DNA from: Methylothermaceae bacterium
GTDB taxonomy: Bacteria > Pseudomonadota > Gammaproteobacteria > Methylococcales > Methylothermaceae
Direction of reading: 5' to 3'
DNA length: 39,756 bases
NCBI GenBank assembly: GCA_026984375.1
Contig: JALSSF010000172.1
Span: 1-39,756 of the forward strand
Shown: positions 1 through 9,346 of the stretch, one piece after another
Layout: each line of letters opens with the position of its first letter
Position numbering within the stretch: the stretch's first letter is position 1
The notes under the pieces: model-generated
What the model was told of the DNA's origin: nothing
Database searches by the model: none
Seen by the model: only the letters and a program-made list of their open reading frames with translations
Made by a program: the position numbers and the translations under genes

Positions 1-2
1 TA

Positions 3-449
3 CAGCTGACCTTTCTCGAGCGCCGCGCGTGTTGGTTCGATGCCCGGGCGGGGGATGCGCGGATCGTGGAGGGTCACGGCGACCTGCGCCCGGATCACAT
101 TTGTTTCGAGCGCCCCTGGCCTTTCATCATCGATTGTCTCGAGTTCAACCGGGCGTTCCGCGTTCTCGACAGCGCGGATGAAACCGCCTATCTGGCGATG
201 GAATGTGCCTTTCTCGGTTACCCGGAGGTGGGGGGCGAGTTTCTGTCACTTTATGACCGTTACAGCGGCGACGAATTACCGCCGCCGCTGCGCTGGTTCT
301 ACATGACGTACCGCGCCACCCTGCGGGGCCGGTTGGCTCTGGCCCGTCTCCGGGAACTGCCGCCGGACCGCATGTTTCATTGGTACCAGCGGGGCCGGCG
401 TTATCTGACCTTGGCCGCCGGCTACGCCCGGCGTCTGGGCGTCAGCTAG
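3..449 (+). CDS. Aminoglycoside phosphotransferase-like / COG2187-type kinase family protein, C-terminal part (5' truncated by window edge)
   Basis: Open frame runs from the window edge (QLTFLERRACWFDARAGDARIVEGHGDLRPDHICFERPWPFIIDCLEFNRAFRVLDSADETAYLAMEC...); 'HGDLRPDHIC...IDCLEFN...D.ADE.A.LAMEC' is typical of the COG2187 APH-like family. Confidence 0.75.
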   Translation, partial: QLTFLERRACWFDARAGDARIVEGHGDLRPDHICFERPWPFIIDCLEFNRAFRVLDSADETAYLAMECAFLGYPEVGGEFLSLYDRYSGDELPPPLRWFYMTYRATLRGRLALARLRELPPDRMFHWYQRGRRYLTLAAGYARRLGVS

Positions 450-915
450 CCATGGCTTTGATCTTCTCCAGCATGGCCTGGGCGTGGCCTTCCGGCTTGA
501 CGCCGTATTCGGCGTAGACGATGTTGCCGTCCTTGTCGATGATGAAGGTGGAACGGACGATGCCCATCTTCTTGACCCCGGCCTTTTCCTTTTCCTGCCA
601 GACGCCGTACTTCTCGCACAGGCTGCCGTCGGTGTCGGCCAGCAGGTCCACCTTGAGGCCGTACTTGGTGATGAAGGCCCGATGCATGTCGCAGGGGTCC
701 TTGCTGACACCCAGAACGACGGTGTCGTAGCGGGCGAATTCGTCCGCCAGTCGGGTGAACTCGTTGGCTTCGATGGTGCATCCGGGGGTGTCGTCTTTGG
801 GGTAGAAGTACAGTACCACGTTTTTCTTGCCCCGGAAGTCGGTCAGGTTGACCGGTTCGCCGTCCTGATTGGGAACGGTGAAGTCGGGTGCCGGTTGGTT
901 GGCTTGTAACAGCAT
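442..915 (-). CDS. bcp: Thioredoxin-dependent thiol peroxidase (Bcp/PrxQ peroxiredoxin)
   Basis: APDFTVPNQDGEPVNLTDFRGKKNVVLYFYPKDDTPGCTIEANEF: AhpC/TSA fold with peroxidatic TPGCT motif. ORF extends to 930; MLLQANQPAPDF at 915 is the likelier start. Confidence 0.92.
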   Translation of the reverse strand: MLLQANQPAPDFTVPNQDGEPVNLTDFRGKKNVVLYFYPKDDTPGCTIEANEFTRLADEFARYDTVVLGVSKDPCDMHRAFITKYGLKVDLLADTDGSLCEKYGVWQEKEKAGVKKMGIVRSTFIIDKDGNIVYAEYGVKPEGHAQAMLEKIKAMAS

Positions 916-934
916 GACGGTTCTCCTCATGTGG

Positions 935-1615
935 TTAGTGGGAAGGGGGATGAAGCGCCGAGATCCGCCCCTGCTCGGCCAGCCACACGGTATCGGTCAG
1001 ATCGAGGAAGATACCGTGTTCCAGTACGCCCGGCAGGTCGTTGATGCGCCGGTTCAGGGCGGCGGCGTCCAGACTGGGGTCGAAGCGGCAGTCGAGCACC
1101 ATGCCGCCGGCGGAAGTGACGGCCACGCCGGCCGGTCCCTGGCGCAACGCCACCTGGGCGCCCAGTTCCTCCAGCCGGGCTTTGACCGCCATCCAGGCGA
1201 ACGGCCACACTTCCACGGGGATGGGAAAACGTTCGCCCAGACGGGAGACCCGCTTGGAGGCGTCGACCAGGACCCAGAAACGCCCGCTGGCCCTGGCCAG
1301 CAGCTTTTCCCGGACCAGATCCTGGCCCCTGCCCTTGAGCAGGGTCAGATCCGGCGTGACCTCGTCTGCTCCGTCCACGTACAGGTCCAGCCGGTCGATT
1401 TGCTCCAGGGCCACCTGGGGCAGTCCCGCCCGGCGGGCCTTGATGGTGCTGATGGGGGAACTGGCGACGGTAGTGATTTTCAGGCCCTCGTCACGGTGGC
1501 GCCGCGCCAGGGCCTCGATGAAACAATCGGCGGTGGAGCCGGTGCCGAGACCGACGATCATCCCGTCCTCGACCTGTCGGGCCGCGTGTTCGGCGACCAG
1601 CGCTTTGTCGTTCAT
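935..1615 (-). CDS. rpiA: Ribose-5-phosphate isomerase A
   Basis: VGLGTGSTADCFIEAL, YVDGADEVTPDLTLLKGRGQDLVREKLLA, TSAGGMVLDCRF motifs of RpiA. Confidence 0.93.
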   Translation of the reverse strand: MNDKALVAEHAARQVEDGMIVGLGTGSTADCFIEALARRHRDEGLKITTVASSPISTIKARRAGLPQVALEQIDRLDLYVDGADEVTPDLTLLKGRGQDLVREKLLARASGRFWVLVDASKRVSRLGERFPIPVEVWPFAWMAVKARLEELGAQVALRQGPAGVAVTSAGGMVLDCRFDPSLDAAALNRRINDLPGVLEHGIFLDLTDTVWLAEQGRISALHPPSH

Positions 1616-1696
1616 GGGGGGTCACCTGTGCTGCCGATGGGGTATTGTTGAGTATGATACTGGGAAATAGCGACGTCAACCCATCAGGCTCAATAT

Positions 1697-2836
1697 CTAT
1701 CCGCTTGTTCTCTCGGGGTCCGGCACCAAACGCAACGCCCAGACGGTGAGCGGCCGGCGCCAGTCCCCGGTGATCAGCAGGAAGACCCGGCGCACCGGGT
1801 CGTAGGTCATCATGTAGTTCATGGTGTCGGCGATGGGAAGATCGGCGCTGGGAAGACGTCGATAGCGGTTGGTGGCCACGTCGTACAGACAAGCGACCCG
1901 TCCTTGTCTTCGGGGGTCCCGGGGCAGGAGGAGGAACTGACCCAGGTGGGGGGAGAAAGCGACCGGGAACGCCTCGTCGGCGGGGCAGGGATCCCCTGTG
2001 GGATCACGCCGCTCCCAGCGGCCCGGCCTGCCGGGCAGGAGATCGGGTCGATACAGCCAGACCGAATCGGTCTTGCCGCCGAAGACCGCGAAAACATGGT
2101 GAATGCGGTCGTATTCCAAGTTGTAGTGGATGGTGTGATGGGATTCCCGGGTGGCCAGGCGCCAGCGCTTGCGCTCCGGCCCCAGTTCGTAGATGCCGTG
2201 TTTGTAGAGAACGATCGTGTCCCGTAACGAATCGTAAGCCGTGGCGCCGGCGAAGTTGGACGGATAAGGCTCACCGTCGTTGGGCAGGATCGACCAGGTT
2301 CGGCTGGCCAAGTGATAGATCCAGGTCGGATGAATCCTGGCCTGGGGAGCGATCCGATGAGCTTCGTAGTTGTGGTCGGGACGGGCGGTGAGGATCAGAG
2401 CGTCCAGGCGGGGATCGTAGACCAGGTTGTCGAACACGTGCATGGCCCAGGGGAGGAGTGCGCCCTCGCCGGCAATGGCCCGTCCCAGCCCGTCGGCCCG
2501 GTAGCTCGATTTGGCGGCGGGGGGATAATGGGTGGTCCAGCGCAGGGTGGCCAGGTCGAATTCATGAACGCTGTTGTCCCAGTCGTGGTTGTGGGTGTCG
2601 GAACCGAAGACGTACAGCTTGTCGCGTCCGGGATCGATCACCGCACTTCCGTGTCCCTGGCGGGTCCAGCGGAGAAAGCGGGCGGTATGGATTTTCTTCC
2701 AGCGGTTGTTCGGCAGGTCCGCGAAAATCCGCTCCGGATCGGTCCACAGGTCGAATTCGGTGGCGGCTTGCCAGGCCCCGAACCCTAGGGCGGTGGCGAA
2801 GGCGAGAATGAGGACCCGTTTGACCGTTCTCTTCAT
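1697..2836 (-). CDS. Kelch-like beta-propeller protein with N-terminal signal/anchor sequence
   Basis: Hydrophobic N-terminus (MKRTVKRVLILAFATALGFGAWQAA) followed by repeated blades (KLYVFGSDTHNHDWDNSVHEFDLATLRWTTHYP; TWIYHLASRTWSILPNDGEPYPSNFAGATAYDSLRDTIVLY; VFAVFGGKTDSVWLY). Confidence 0.55.
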   Translation of the reverse strand: MKRTVKRVLILAFATALGFGAWQAATEFDLWTDPERIFADLPNNRWKKIHTARFLRWTRQGHGSAVIDPGRDKLYVFGSDTHNHDWDNSVHEFDLATLRWTTHYPPAAKSSYRADGLGRAIAGEGALLPWAMHVFDNLVYDPRLDALILTARPDHNYEAHRIAPQARIHPTWIYHLASRTWSILPNDGEPYPSNFAGATAYDSLRDTIVLYKHGIYELGPERKRWRLATRESHHTIHYNLEYDRIHHVFAVFGGKTDSVWLYRPDLLPGRPGRWERRDPTGDPCPADEAFPVAFSPHLGQFLLLPRDPRRQGRVACLYDVATNRYRRLPSADLPIADTMNYMMTYDPVRRVFLLITGDWRRPLTVWALRLVPDPERTSG

Positions 2837-2840
2837 GGCC

Positions 2841-3824
2841 CTATCCGCTCAACCGTTCGGTCAACGATTCACCCCGGTCGATCGCGGCGATGACCGCGGC
2901 GAGAAAAGGAGCGATGTCGAGAATCTCCAGTTTGGCTTTGACTGCCGGGTTGTCGATGCGCCAGGGAGTGACGCCGTTGCAGATCACGATCCGGTCCAGG
3001 GCCGGGTCGGCCAGGTGTTCGTTGGCGGCGGAATGAAACACCCCGTGGGCGGCGACGGCCATGACGGTTCTGGCCCCGGCGGCACGGCAGACGCGGGCGG
3101 CGTGAATCAGAGTCCTCCCGGTGACGATCAGATCGTCGACGATCAGCACCGTGGCATCGGTGACCCGGCCGACCAGCCGCCCGTGAAACAGCTCGCCGCC
3201 GCTGCGCAGTTTCTCCACGAAAGCGGTGTCGATCGCCCGGCCCAGTCGCCTTTCCAGCCGTCGGCGAAAGTCCTGGGCCCGTTTGTAGCCGCCGGTGTCG
3301 GGGGAGACGACCGCGATTGCTCCCGCCCCATCCAGCCGGGACGCCAGCGCGGGAACCTGGACGGCCGCCGCTTCCAGGTGTTCGGTGACGCAGCGGAAGG
3401 CGTTCTGGTAGGCCGCCGGGTTGTGCACTTCCAGGGTCACGACGCGGTCGGTGCCCACCGATTCGAGCATGGTGGCCAGGTAACGCAGACTCACCGGATC
3501 CCGCGGTTTGGTGCGGCGGTCCTTGCGGGCGTAGGCAAGGTAGGGCAGCACCAGGTTGATCTCATGCGCCGAGGCGTCGCGCAAGGCGCCGGCGAACATG
3601 AGCAGACGCATCAATTTGTCGTTGACCCCCAACTGGGGATCGCCGTACAGGGAGGCGAGCACGAACACTCGACGGTTCCGCACGCTCTGCAGAGGGCGGA
3701 TCTTGAATTCCCCGTCCTCGAAGGGGCGTTCTTCATGGTCGGCGAGGCCGGTTCCCAGCCGGGCGGCGACGGCGGTCCCCAGATCCCGGGTGCCGGCAAG
3801 GGCGAACAGCAGCGGTGCGGTCAT
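2841..3824 (-). CDS. Ribose-phosphate pyrophosphokinase family protein (divergent PRPP synthetase)
   Basis: ERPFEDGEFKIRP, LPYLAYARKDRR, VSPDTGGYKRAQDF and PRPP-binding VLIVDDLIVTGRTL. ORF extends to 3893; MTAPLLFALAGTRDLG at 3824 is the likely start. Confidence 0.85.
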   Translation of the reverse strand: MTAPLLFALAGTRDLGTAVAARLGTGLADHEERPFEDGEFKIRPLQSVRNRRVFVLASLYGDPQLGVNDKLMRLLMFAGALRDASAHEINLVLPYLAYARKDRRTKPRDPVSLRYLATMLESVGTDRVVTLEVHNPAAYQNAFRCVTEHLEAAAVQVPALASRLDGAGAIAVVSPDTGGYKRAQDFRRRLERRLGRAIDTAFVEKLRSGGELFHGRLVGRVTDATVLIVDDLIVTGRTLIHAARVCRAAGARTVMAVAAHGVFHSAANEHLADPALDRIVICNGVTPWRIDNPAVKAKLEILDIAPFLAAVIAAIDRGESLTERLSG

Positions 3825-4015
3825 GGTCGCTACCTCGAAGCGGAAGTTCGAATCATTGTGGGACATCCGGGCGCCGGCGGCAACGGTGGTCACCGATCGG
3901 CTTTTCCGGATCCCTCAAGAAGCGGGACAGTAAGTTTCGCCGCCTGCGGCTACCGCGAGAAGGGCGGCGAGGTGCTATGCTTTAGGAAAAGCGCGTCCGC
4001 TCGCCGGAGTCCGCC

Positions 4016-4894
4016 ATGCAATACACCTGCACCGGTTTTTCCCAGCTCCACATCGACGTGGCCCGCTTCGCCACCGATGATTTCAATCCTTTCCACGACC
4101 CCCACAAATGGCGGCGGCTGCGGGACAATCCGTTTCAGGGTCCCATCGTGCTGGGTTTCCAGACCGTGACCTGGCTGGCCGAGCGGATGGCGGAATTCCG
4201 CCGCCGGCAGGACGATCCGGAACGGCTGGAGGAGTTGCCTTTCCTCAACTACCAGTTACAGTTCGCCGCCGCCCTGAAACCCGGGCAGGCCTTCCGGCTC
4301 CTCGTCAAACCGTCGCGCTACGATGCGGAAAAGGGCGTACTCGCCAACCGGGTGCTGCTCAAAGGCCCGGACGGTCTGTTGTCCATGGGCCAGTGGAGCC
4401 GCTCCCGGACGGCGCTCCTGGAAGCGGATCCCAGTGTGCCGGGGGGTCTTCGCTGCCATCCGGACCGCAGCGATCTTCCCGGTGGCTGGTTCCTGAAGCG
4501 CAAGTTCATGATGACCGCCAATGGGAAAAACTTTCTGCTCGGCTGTCGCGTGGAACCGTCGTGCTATTTCGACGAACTGGAAGACCGGGTCCGGTTCCCG
4601 CTCCTGTTTCCGGTCAGTTACGTCTCCTGCGCTCTGCTGGAACGGGCCTGGAAACGCCGTCACGACTTCGAGGCCGAGCCCATGGTGTACACCCGCCACG
4701 AGGTGAGCCTCGACCTCCGCGTGGCGGAGGGCATCCGCAGCAACGACCGGCTCCATCTCCTGGTCCGGCCCGAGCGGGAATCGGCGGACGAGCACCGTTT
4801 CCTGTGTCTGGGGCGGATCGAGGACAGCCCGTTGTTCACGGCGCGGATCTCCCTGGTGCCGCTGGCCCGGATCGTCGCGGCGTTGCGCCGCTGA
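4016..4894 (+). CDS. MaoC-like/hotdog-fold protein, function unknown
   Basis: N-terminus [47 protein letters not shown] resembles MaoC-like (R)-hydratase motifs (A.D.NP.H.....A..T.F..PI..G). Confidence 0.5.
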   Translation: MQYTCTGFSQLHIDVARFATDDFNPFHDPHKWRRLRDNPFQGPIVLGFQTVTWLAERMAEFRRRQDDPERLEELPFLNYQLQFAAALKPGQAFRLLVKPSRYDAEKGVLANRVLLKGPDGLLSMGQWSRSRTALLEADPSVPGGLRCHPDRSDLPGGWFLKRKFMMTANGKNFLLGCRVEPSCYFDELEDRVRFPLLFPVSYVSCALLERAWKRRHDFEAEPMVYTRHEVSLDLRVAEGIRSNDRLHLLVRPERESADEHRFLCLGRIEDSPLFTARISLVPLARIVAALRR

Positions 4895-4908
4895 AGTCGC
4901 CGTTCTGG

Positions 4909-4914
4909 TAAAAT
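4909..4914 (+). promoter_or_regulatory. Candidate extended -10 element for gltX (TGGTAAAAT)
   Basis: TGg TAAAAT just upstream of gltX in the short intergenic gap; no convincing -35 at 17 bp spacing. Confidence 0.35.
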
Positions 4915-4946
4915 TCAGGGATTTTTACACTGACGGATGGACATTC

Positions 4947-6359
4947 ATGAGCGTACGTACCCGTTTCGCGCCGAGCCCGACCGGCTATCTTCACATCGGC
5001 GGGGCTCGTACCGCCCTGTTCAACTGGCTGTATGCGCGCAAACACGGCGGCAGCTTCATTTTGCGCATCGAGGACACCGACCGGGAACGTTCCACCCGGG
5101 AATCGGTGAACGCCATTCTGGAGGGTATGGCGTGGCTGGGCCTGGATTACGACGAAGGTCCGCATTTTCAGAGTGAACGCTTCGAGCGTTACCGGGAGGT
5201 GATCCACCGTCTGCTGGAGGAAGGGAAGGCCTATTACTGTTACTGCACCCGGGAAGAGCTGGAGGCGATGCGGGCCGAACAGATGGCGCGCAAACAGAAG
5301 CCGCGTTACGACGGCCGCTGCCGCGACCGCCGCGAGCCCCGCCCCGGCGTCGAACCGGTGGTCCGTTTCAAGAACCCCCTCGAGGGCGAGGTGGTCGTCG
5401 ATGACCTGGTACGGGGGCGGGTGGTGTTTCGCAACGAGGAGCTGGACGATTTGATCATCGCCCGTTCCGACGGCACTCCGACTTACAACCTGACCGTGGT
5501 GGTGGACGATCTGGACATGGGGGTCACCCACGTGATCCGGGGTGACGATCATCTCAACAACACTCCGAGGCAGATCAACATCCTGCGCGCCCTGGGGGCC
5601 GAGCCGCCCCGTTACGCCCATGTGCCGATGATCCTGGGAGAGGACGGCTCCCGGCTTTCCAAACGGCACGGAGCCGTGAGCGTGCTGGAATACCGCGATC
5701 AGGGCTATCTGCCGGAGGCGCTGCTCAATTACCTGGTCCGCCTGGGCTGGGCCTATGGGGACAAGGAGATCTTTTCCATCGACGAGATGATCGAGCTGTT
5801 CGACATCCGGGATGTCAACAAATCCGCCTCCACCTTCAATCCCGCCAAACTGCTGTGGCTCAACCACCATTACATCATGCACTCGGACCCGTTGCACGTG
5901 GCCCATCACTTGCGCTGGCACCTGGGACGCCTGGGTATCGATCCCGCCGAAGGCGGCCCCGATCCGGTGGACGTGGTCCTGGCCCAGCGGGAACGCTGCA
6001 AGACCTTGCGGGAAATGGCGCAGGGCAGCGCCTTTTTCTACCGGGATTTCGAGCACTACGACGAAAAGGCCGTCAAGCATCTGAAACCCCAGGCCCTGGA
6101 GGCCCTGAAGCGACTGTACCAACGTCTCCGGGACCTGGAGGACTGGGAACCGGAACCCCTGCACCGGGTGGTGGTGGAAACCGCCGAGGAACTGGGGTTG
6201 AAACTGGGCAAGGTGGCCCAACCGCTGCGGGTCGCCCTGGCCGGTTGCGCCGTTTCCCCGCCGATCGACGTCACCCTCCACCTCCTGGGGAAGGAGAAAT
6301 CGCTGGCGCGCGTTCGCCGGGCGATCGCCTACATCGAAAAAAAAGCGGATCAGGACTAG
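4947..6359 (+). CDS. gltX: Glutamyl-tRNA synthetase (GluRS)
   Basis: [49 protein letters not shown] signatures; full-length 470 aa. Confidence 0.97.
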   Translation: MSVRTRFAPSPTGYLHIGGARTALFNWLYARKHGGSFILRIEDTDRERSTRESVNAILEGMAWLGLDYDEGPHFQSERFERYREVIHRLLEEGKAYYCYCTREELEAMRAEQMARKQKPRYDGRCRDRREPRPGVEPVVRFKNPLEGEVVVDDLVRGRVVFRNEELDDLIIARSDGTPTYNLTVVVDDLDMGVTHVIRGDDHLNNTPRQINILRALGAEPPRYAHVPMILGEDGSRLSKRHGAVSVLEYRDQGYLPEALLNYLVRLGWAYGDKEIFSIDEMIELFDIRDVNKSASTFNPAKLLWLNHHYIMHSDPLHVAHHLRWHLGRLGIDPAEGGPDPVDVVLAQRERCKTLREMAQGSAFFYRDFEHYDEKAVKHLKPQALEALKRLYQRLRDLEDWEPEPLHRVVVETAEELGLKLGKVAQPLRVALAGCAVSPPIDVTLHLLGKEKSLARVRRAIAYIEKKADQD

Positions 6360-6385
6360 ACAAGTGAATTCGGTGCCAATATAAT
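6357..6385 (+). promoter_or_regulatory. Sigma70-like promoter for the tRNA-Ala/tRNA-Glu unit
   Basis: TAGACA (6357-6362, 5/6 to TTGACA), 17-bp spacer, TATAAT (6380-6385, 6/6), 15 bp before tRNA-Ala. Confidence 0.75.
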
Positions 6386-6400
6386 GATCGTCTCTTTCGC

Positions 6401-6476
<76 letters not shown>

Positions 6477-6489
6477 AAGGTCAGAATTC

Positions 6490-6566
6490 GTCCCCATCGT
6501 CTAGCTGGCCTAGGACACAGCCCTTTCAAGGCTGCGACACGGGTTCGAATCCCGTTGGGGACGCCA
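6490..6566 (+). tRNA. tRNA-Glu (anticodon TTC), CCA encoded
   Basis: Acceptor GTCCCCA/TGGGGAC, anticodon arm CAGCC-CTTTCAA-GGCTG, T-arm CGGGTTCGAATCCCG, encoded CCA. Confidence 0.96.
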
Positions 6567-6570
6567 ATAC

Positions 6571-6597
6571 AGCCCGCTTCGAGCGGGCTTTCTTTTT
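6571..6597 (+). terminator. Rho-independent terminator after the tRNA unit
   Basis: AGCCCGCTTCGAGCGGGCT hairpin followed by TTCTTTTT. Confidence 0.88.
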
Positions 6598-6605
6598 GCC
6601 CGGCG

Positions 6606-7583
6606 CTATCGTCCGAGCAGGGCGCGCGCCTGTTGGTCGGCGTGGTAGGAGGAACGCACCAGCGGGCCGGCCGCCACTTGGCGGAAGCCGAGGTCGCGGG
6701 CGATCCGTGCCAACTGGGCGAACTCCGCCGGCGGCACGTATCGTCGGACCGGCAGATGGTCCCGGCTGGGTTGGAGGTACTGTCCCAGGGTCACCATGTC
6801 GACCTGGTGGCGACGCAGATCCTCCAGCACCTGGACGATTTCGTCCCGGCTTTCCCCCAGCCCCAGCATCAATCCCGACTTGGTGGCCACCCGGGGAAGG
6901 ATCTCCTTGACGCGCCGCAGCAGTTCGAGGGAACCGCGATAGTCGGCACCCGGCCGGGCCTGGCGATAGAGCCGGGGCACGGTTTCCAGGTTGTGGTTGA
7001 ACACTTCCGGTGGCTGTTGGGCCAGGATTTCCAGGGCTTTTTCTTCCCGGCGGCGGAAATCCGGGGTCAGAATTTCGATGAGGGTGTCCGGGGAGGTGGT
7101 GCGAATGGCGGCGATACAGCGGGCGAACTGAGCGGCGCCACCGTCGCGGAGATCGTCGCGGTTGACCGAGGTGATGACCACGTAGCGCAGACCCAGTTCG
7201 GCGACCGCCTGGGCCAGCCGCTCCGGTTCCTCCGGGTCGGGGGGCAGGGGGCGTCCGTGGGCGACGTCACAGAAGGGGCAGCGCCGGGTGCACAGGTCGC
7301 CCAGGATCATGAACGTGGCGGTACCGTGACTGAAGCATTCCCCCAGATTGGGACAGGCCGCTTCCTCGCAGACGCTGGCCAGGCGGTGCTGTCTCAGCAG
7401 GCGCTTGACCCGCACCACGTTGGCGTCGCTGTGCAGGCGGACCCGCAGCCACTCCGGTTTGCGCAGGGGACGTTCCGTGGGTTCGACCTTGACGGGAATG
7501 CGGGCCAGTTTGGCGGCACCCCGTTGGTGGGTGGTCGGCGAGGTGCGCGACGGCGCCCGCAGATCTTCAGGCTGATTGCTCAC
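6606..7583 (-). CDS. lipA: Lipoyl synthase
   Basis: [25 protein letters not shown] radical-SAM CxxxCxx[22 protein letters not shown]. Confidence 0.96.
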   Translation of the reverse strand: MSNQPEDLRAPSRTSPTTHQRGAAKLARIPVKVEPTERPLRKPEWLRVRLHSDANVVRVKRLLRQHRLASVCEEAACPNLGECFSHGTATFMILGDLCTRRCPFCDVAHGRPLPPDPEEPERLAQAVAELGLRYVVITSVNRDDLRDGGAAQFARCIAAIRTTSPDTLIEILTPDFRRREEKALEILAQQPPEVFNHNLETVPRLYRQARPGADYRGSLELLRRVKEILPRVATKSGLMLGLGESRDEIVQVLEDLRRHQVDMVTLGQYLQPSRDHLPVRRYVPPAEFAQLARIARDLGFRQVAAGPLVRSSYHADQQARALLGR

Positions 7584-8238
7584 GGTCGATGCTCTGTTCC
7601 GGTAATTGACGATGACAGGCGGCGATACGGTCGTAACCCAGCTGGGCCATCAGGCAGCCGAGCAGGGGAACGGCCGCTTCATGGGGGCGGACGTCGGCTC
7701 CCAGATCCGCCAGCCGGGTCATGGGCATGCCGGAAAAGCCGCAGGGGTCGATGGCGGCGAAGGGGGACAGATCCCCGTCGACGTTGAGGCTGAGGCCGTG
7801 ATAGCTGCACAGCCGGCGCACCCGAATTCCCACGGAGGCGATTTTAGCACGTTCCACGTAGACCCCTGGGGCGTCGGGACGTGCTTCGGCCCGGATGCCG
7901 TACTGGCGCAGCAACTCGATGACCGATCGCTCGAGGGCGGTGACCAGGCCGCGGACACTCAGCGGGCGGCGCGCCAGATCGAGCAGGGGATAGACGACCA
8001 GCTGTCCCGGGCCGTGATAGGTGGTCAGTCCGCCGCGGTCGCACCGGATCAGGGGGATGCCGTCGATGGAATCCCGGTCGGGGCGGCCGCGGACCCCGGT
8101 GGTGTAGACGGGTTCGTGCTCCAGCAGCCAGATCTCGTCGGCGGATTCGGCGGTGCGGTTGGCGGTGAAACGCTGCATGGCGTGCCAGACCGGCAGATAG
8201 GGGCGGCGTCCCAGCCAGCGGACGATCACCGCGGTCAC
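7567..8238 (-). CDS. lipB: Octanoyltransferase
   Basis: [52 protein letters not shown]; probable GTG start at 8238 (ORF extends to 8589). Confidence 0.92.
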   Translation of the reverse strand: MTAVIVRWLGRRPYLPVWHAMQRFTANRTAESADEIWLLEHEPVYTTGVRGRPDRDSIDGIPLIRCDRGGLTTYHGPGQLVVYPLLDLARRPLSVRGLVTALERSVIELLRQYGIRAEARPDAPGVYVERAKIASVGIRVRRLCSYHGLSLNVDGDLSPFAAIDPCGFSGMPMTRLADLGADVRPHEAAVPLLGCLMAQLGYDRIAACHRQLPEQSIDREQSA

Positions 8239-8495
8239 AGCACCATGACCAGTTCGGGGAGCGCGCGAAGGTCGGCGTACAAGGCTTCCAGTTGGGCCCG
8301 GTCGCGCGCCCGGATGGTGACGGTGACCGCCTGATATTTGCCCCCGTGACTGCGGCGGCAGCGCACGGCGTTTTCCCGCAGGTCGCCCGCGTGGCGGCGG
8401 ACGACGGTGACCACCGCCAGTTCGAAGTCTTCGGTGGCCGGCCCGAAGGCCTTGACCGGCCAGTCGCAGGGGAATTCCACGATTTCCCGGTTCAT
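8235..8495 (-). CDS. ybeD: DUF493/YbeD family protein
   Basis: 86 aa: MNREIVEFPCDWPVKAFGPATEDFELAVVTVVRRHAGDL...[34 protein letters not shown]; conserved position next to lipB. Confidence 0.88.
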   Translation of the reverse strand: MNREIVEFPCDWPVKAFGPATEDFELAVVTVVRRHAGDLRENAVRCRRSHGGKYQAVTVTIRARDRAQLEALYADLRALPELVMVL

Positions 8496-9346
8496 CGTTC
8501 CCGGCGGAAAGCCTGTTTGTAGTCCTGAAAACGCCGGTAGAGGCGCTGCCACAGCGGCCCCGGCCGGCCGTCGCCCACCGGCTTTCCATCCAGTTCGATC
8601 ACCGGCACCAGTTCCCGGGTCGAGCTGGTGAGCCAGATTTCCCCGGCGTGCGCCAGTTCTCCGGCGTACAGGTCGCGCTCCTGAAAGGGAAGATTTTCCG
8701 CCCGGGCCAGTTCGAGAACAAAATCCCGGGTGATCCCCGGGAGCAGATGGCGGCTTTTGGGCGGCGTCACCAGGACTCCGTCGATGACCGCGAAGACGTT
8801 GCTGGCCGCCCCTTCGGTCACCTTGCCGTCGCGGATCAGGATCACTTCGTGACAGTCCCGCTCGAGGGCTTCCTGGCGCAGCAGGACGTTGGCCAGCAGG
8901 GTGATCGCCTTGATGTGGCACCATTGCCAGCGGATGTCCTCGTGGGTGAGGACCCGGGCCGGTCGGGGAGGGCCGGCGTCCATGGGCGTGGCCCAGGCGA
9001 CCACGGTCGGCCGTGGCCGGCTCGGAAAGGTGTGATCCCGTCTGGGGGCCACCCCCCGGGTGACCTGCAGATAGACCGACTGGTCGCCGTCGCCCTGAAG
9101 CAATTCCCGGAGGACGGTGCGCCACTGGGAGTGGGTCAGGGGCGGATCCAGGCGGATGGCGCGCAGACTGTGGTCCAGGCGCTGCAGATGTTGGTCGAGA
9201 CGGAAAAGCCGTCCCCCGTAAGCCGGAATGACTTCGTAGACCCCGTCGCCGAACAGAAAGCCGCGGTCGAGCACCGAGATCTTGGCCCGGCCGAGGGGCA
9301 TGAATTCGCCGTTGAGGTAGGCGATCGCTTCACTCACCTTTGCCAC
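8492..9346 (-). CDS. dat: D-amino acid aminotransferase (class IV aminotransferase)
   Basis: YLNGEFMPLGRAKISVLDRGFLFGDGVYEVIPAYGGRLFRLDQHLQRL, EVILIRDGKVTEGAASNVFAV. Confidence 0.9.
   Translation of the reverse strand: MAKVSEAIAYLNGEFMPLGRAKISVLDRGFLFGDGVYEVIPAYGGRLFRLDQHLQRLDHSLRAIRLDPPLTHSQWRTVLRELLQGDGDQSVYLQVTRGVAPRRDHTFPSRPRPTVVAWATPMDAGPPRPARVLTHEDIRWQWCHIKAITLLANVLLRQEALERDCHEVILIRDGKVTEGAASNVFAVIDGVLVTPPKSRHLLPGITRDFVLELARAENLPFQERDLYAGELAHAGEIWLTSSTRELVPVIELDGKPVGDGRPGPLWQRLYRRFQDYKQAFRRER

Noticed and set aside
442-915. Bcp lacking the Cys five residues after the peroxidatic Cys (TPGCTIEANEF) as a novelty
   Set aside because: Variation in the resolving-Cys position is known within the Bcp/PrxQ family, so not unusual by itself.
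2574-4169. 531-aa plus-strand ORF antisense to the kelch-like and PRPP synthetase genes
   Set aside because: High-GC antisense open frame; no recognisable motifs, and the opposite strand has clear protein families.
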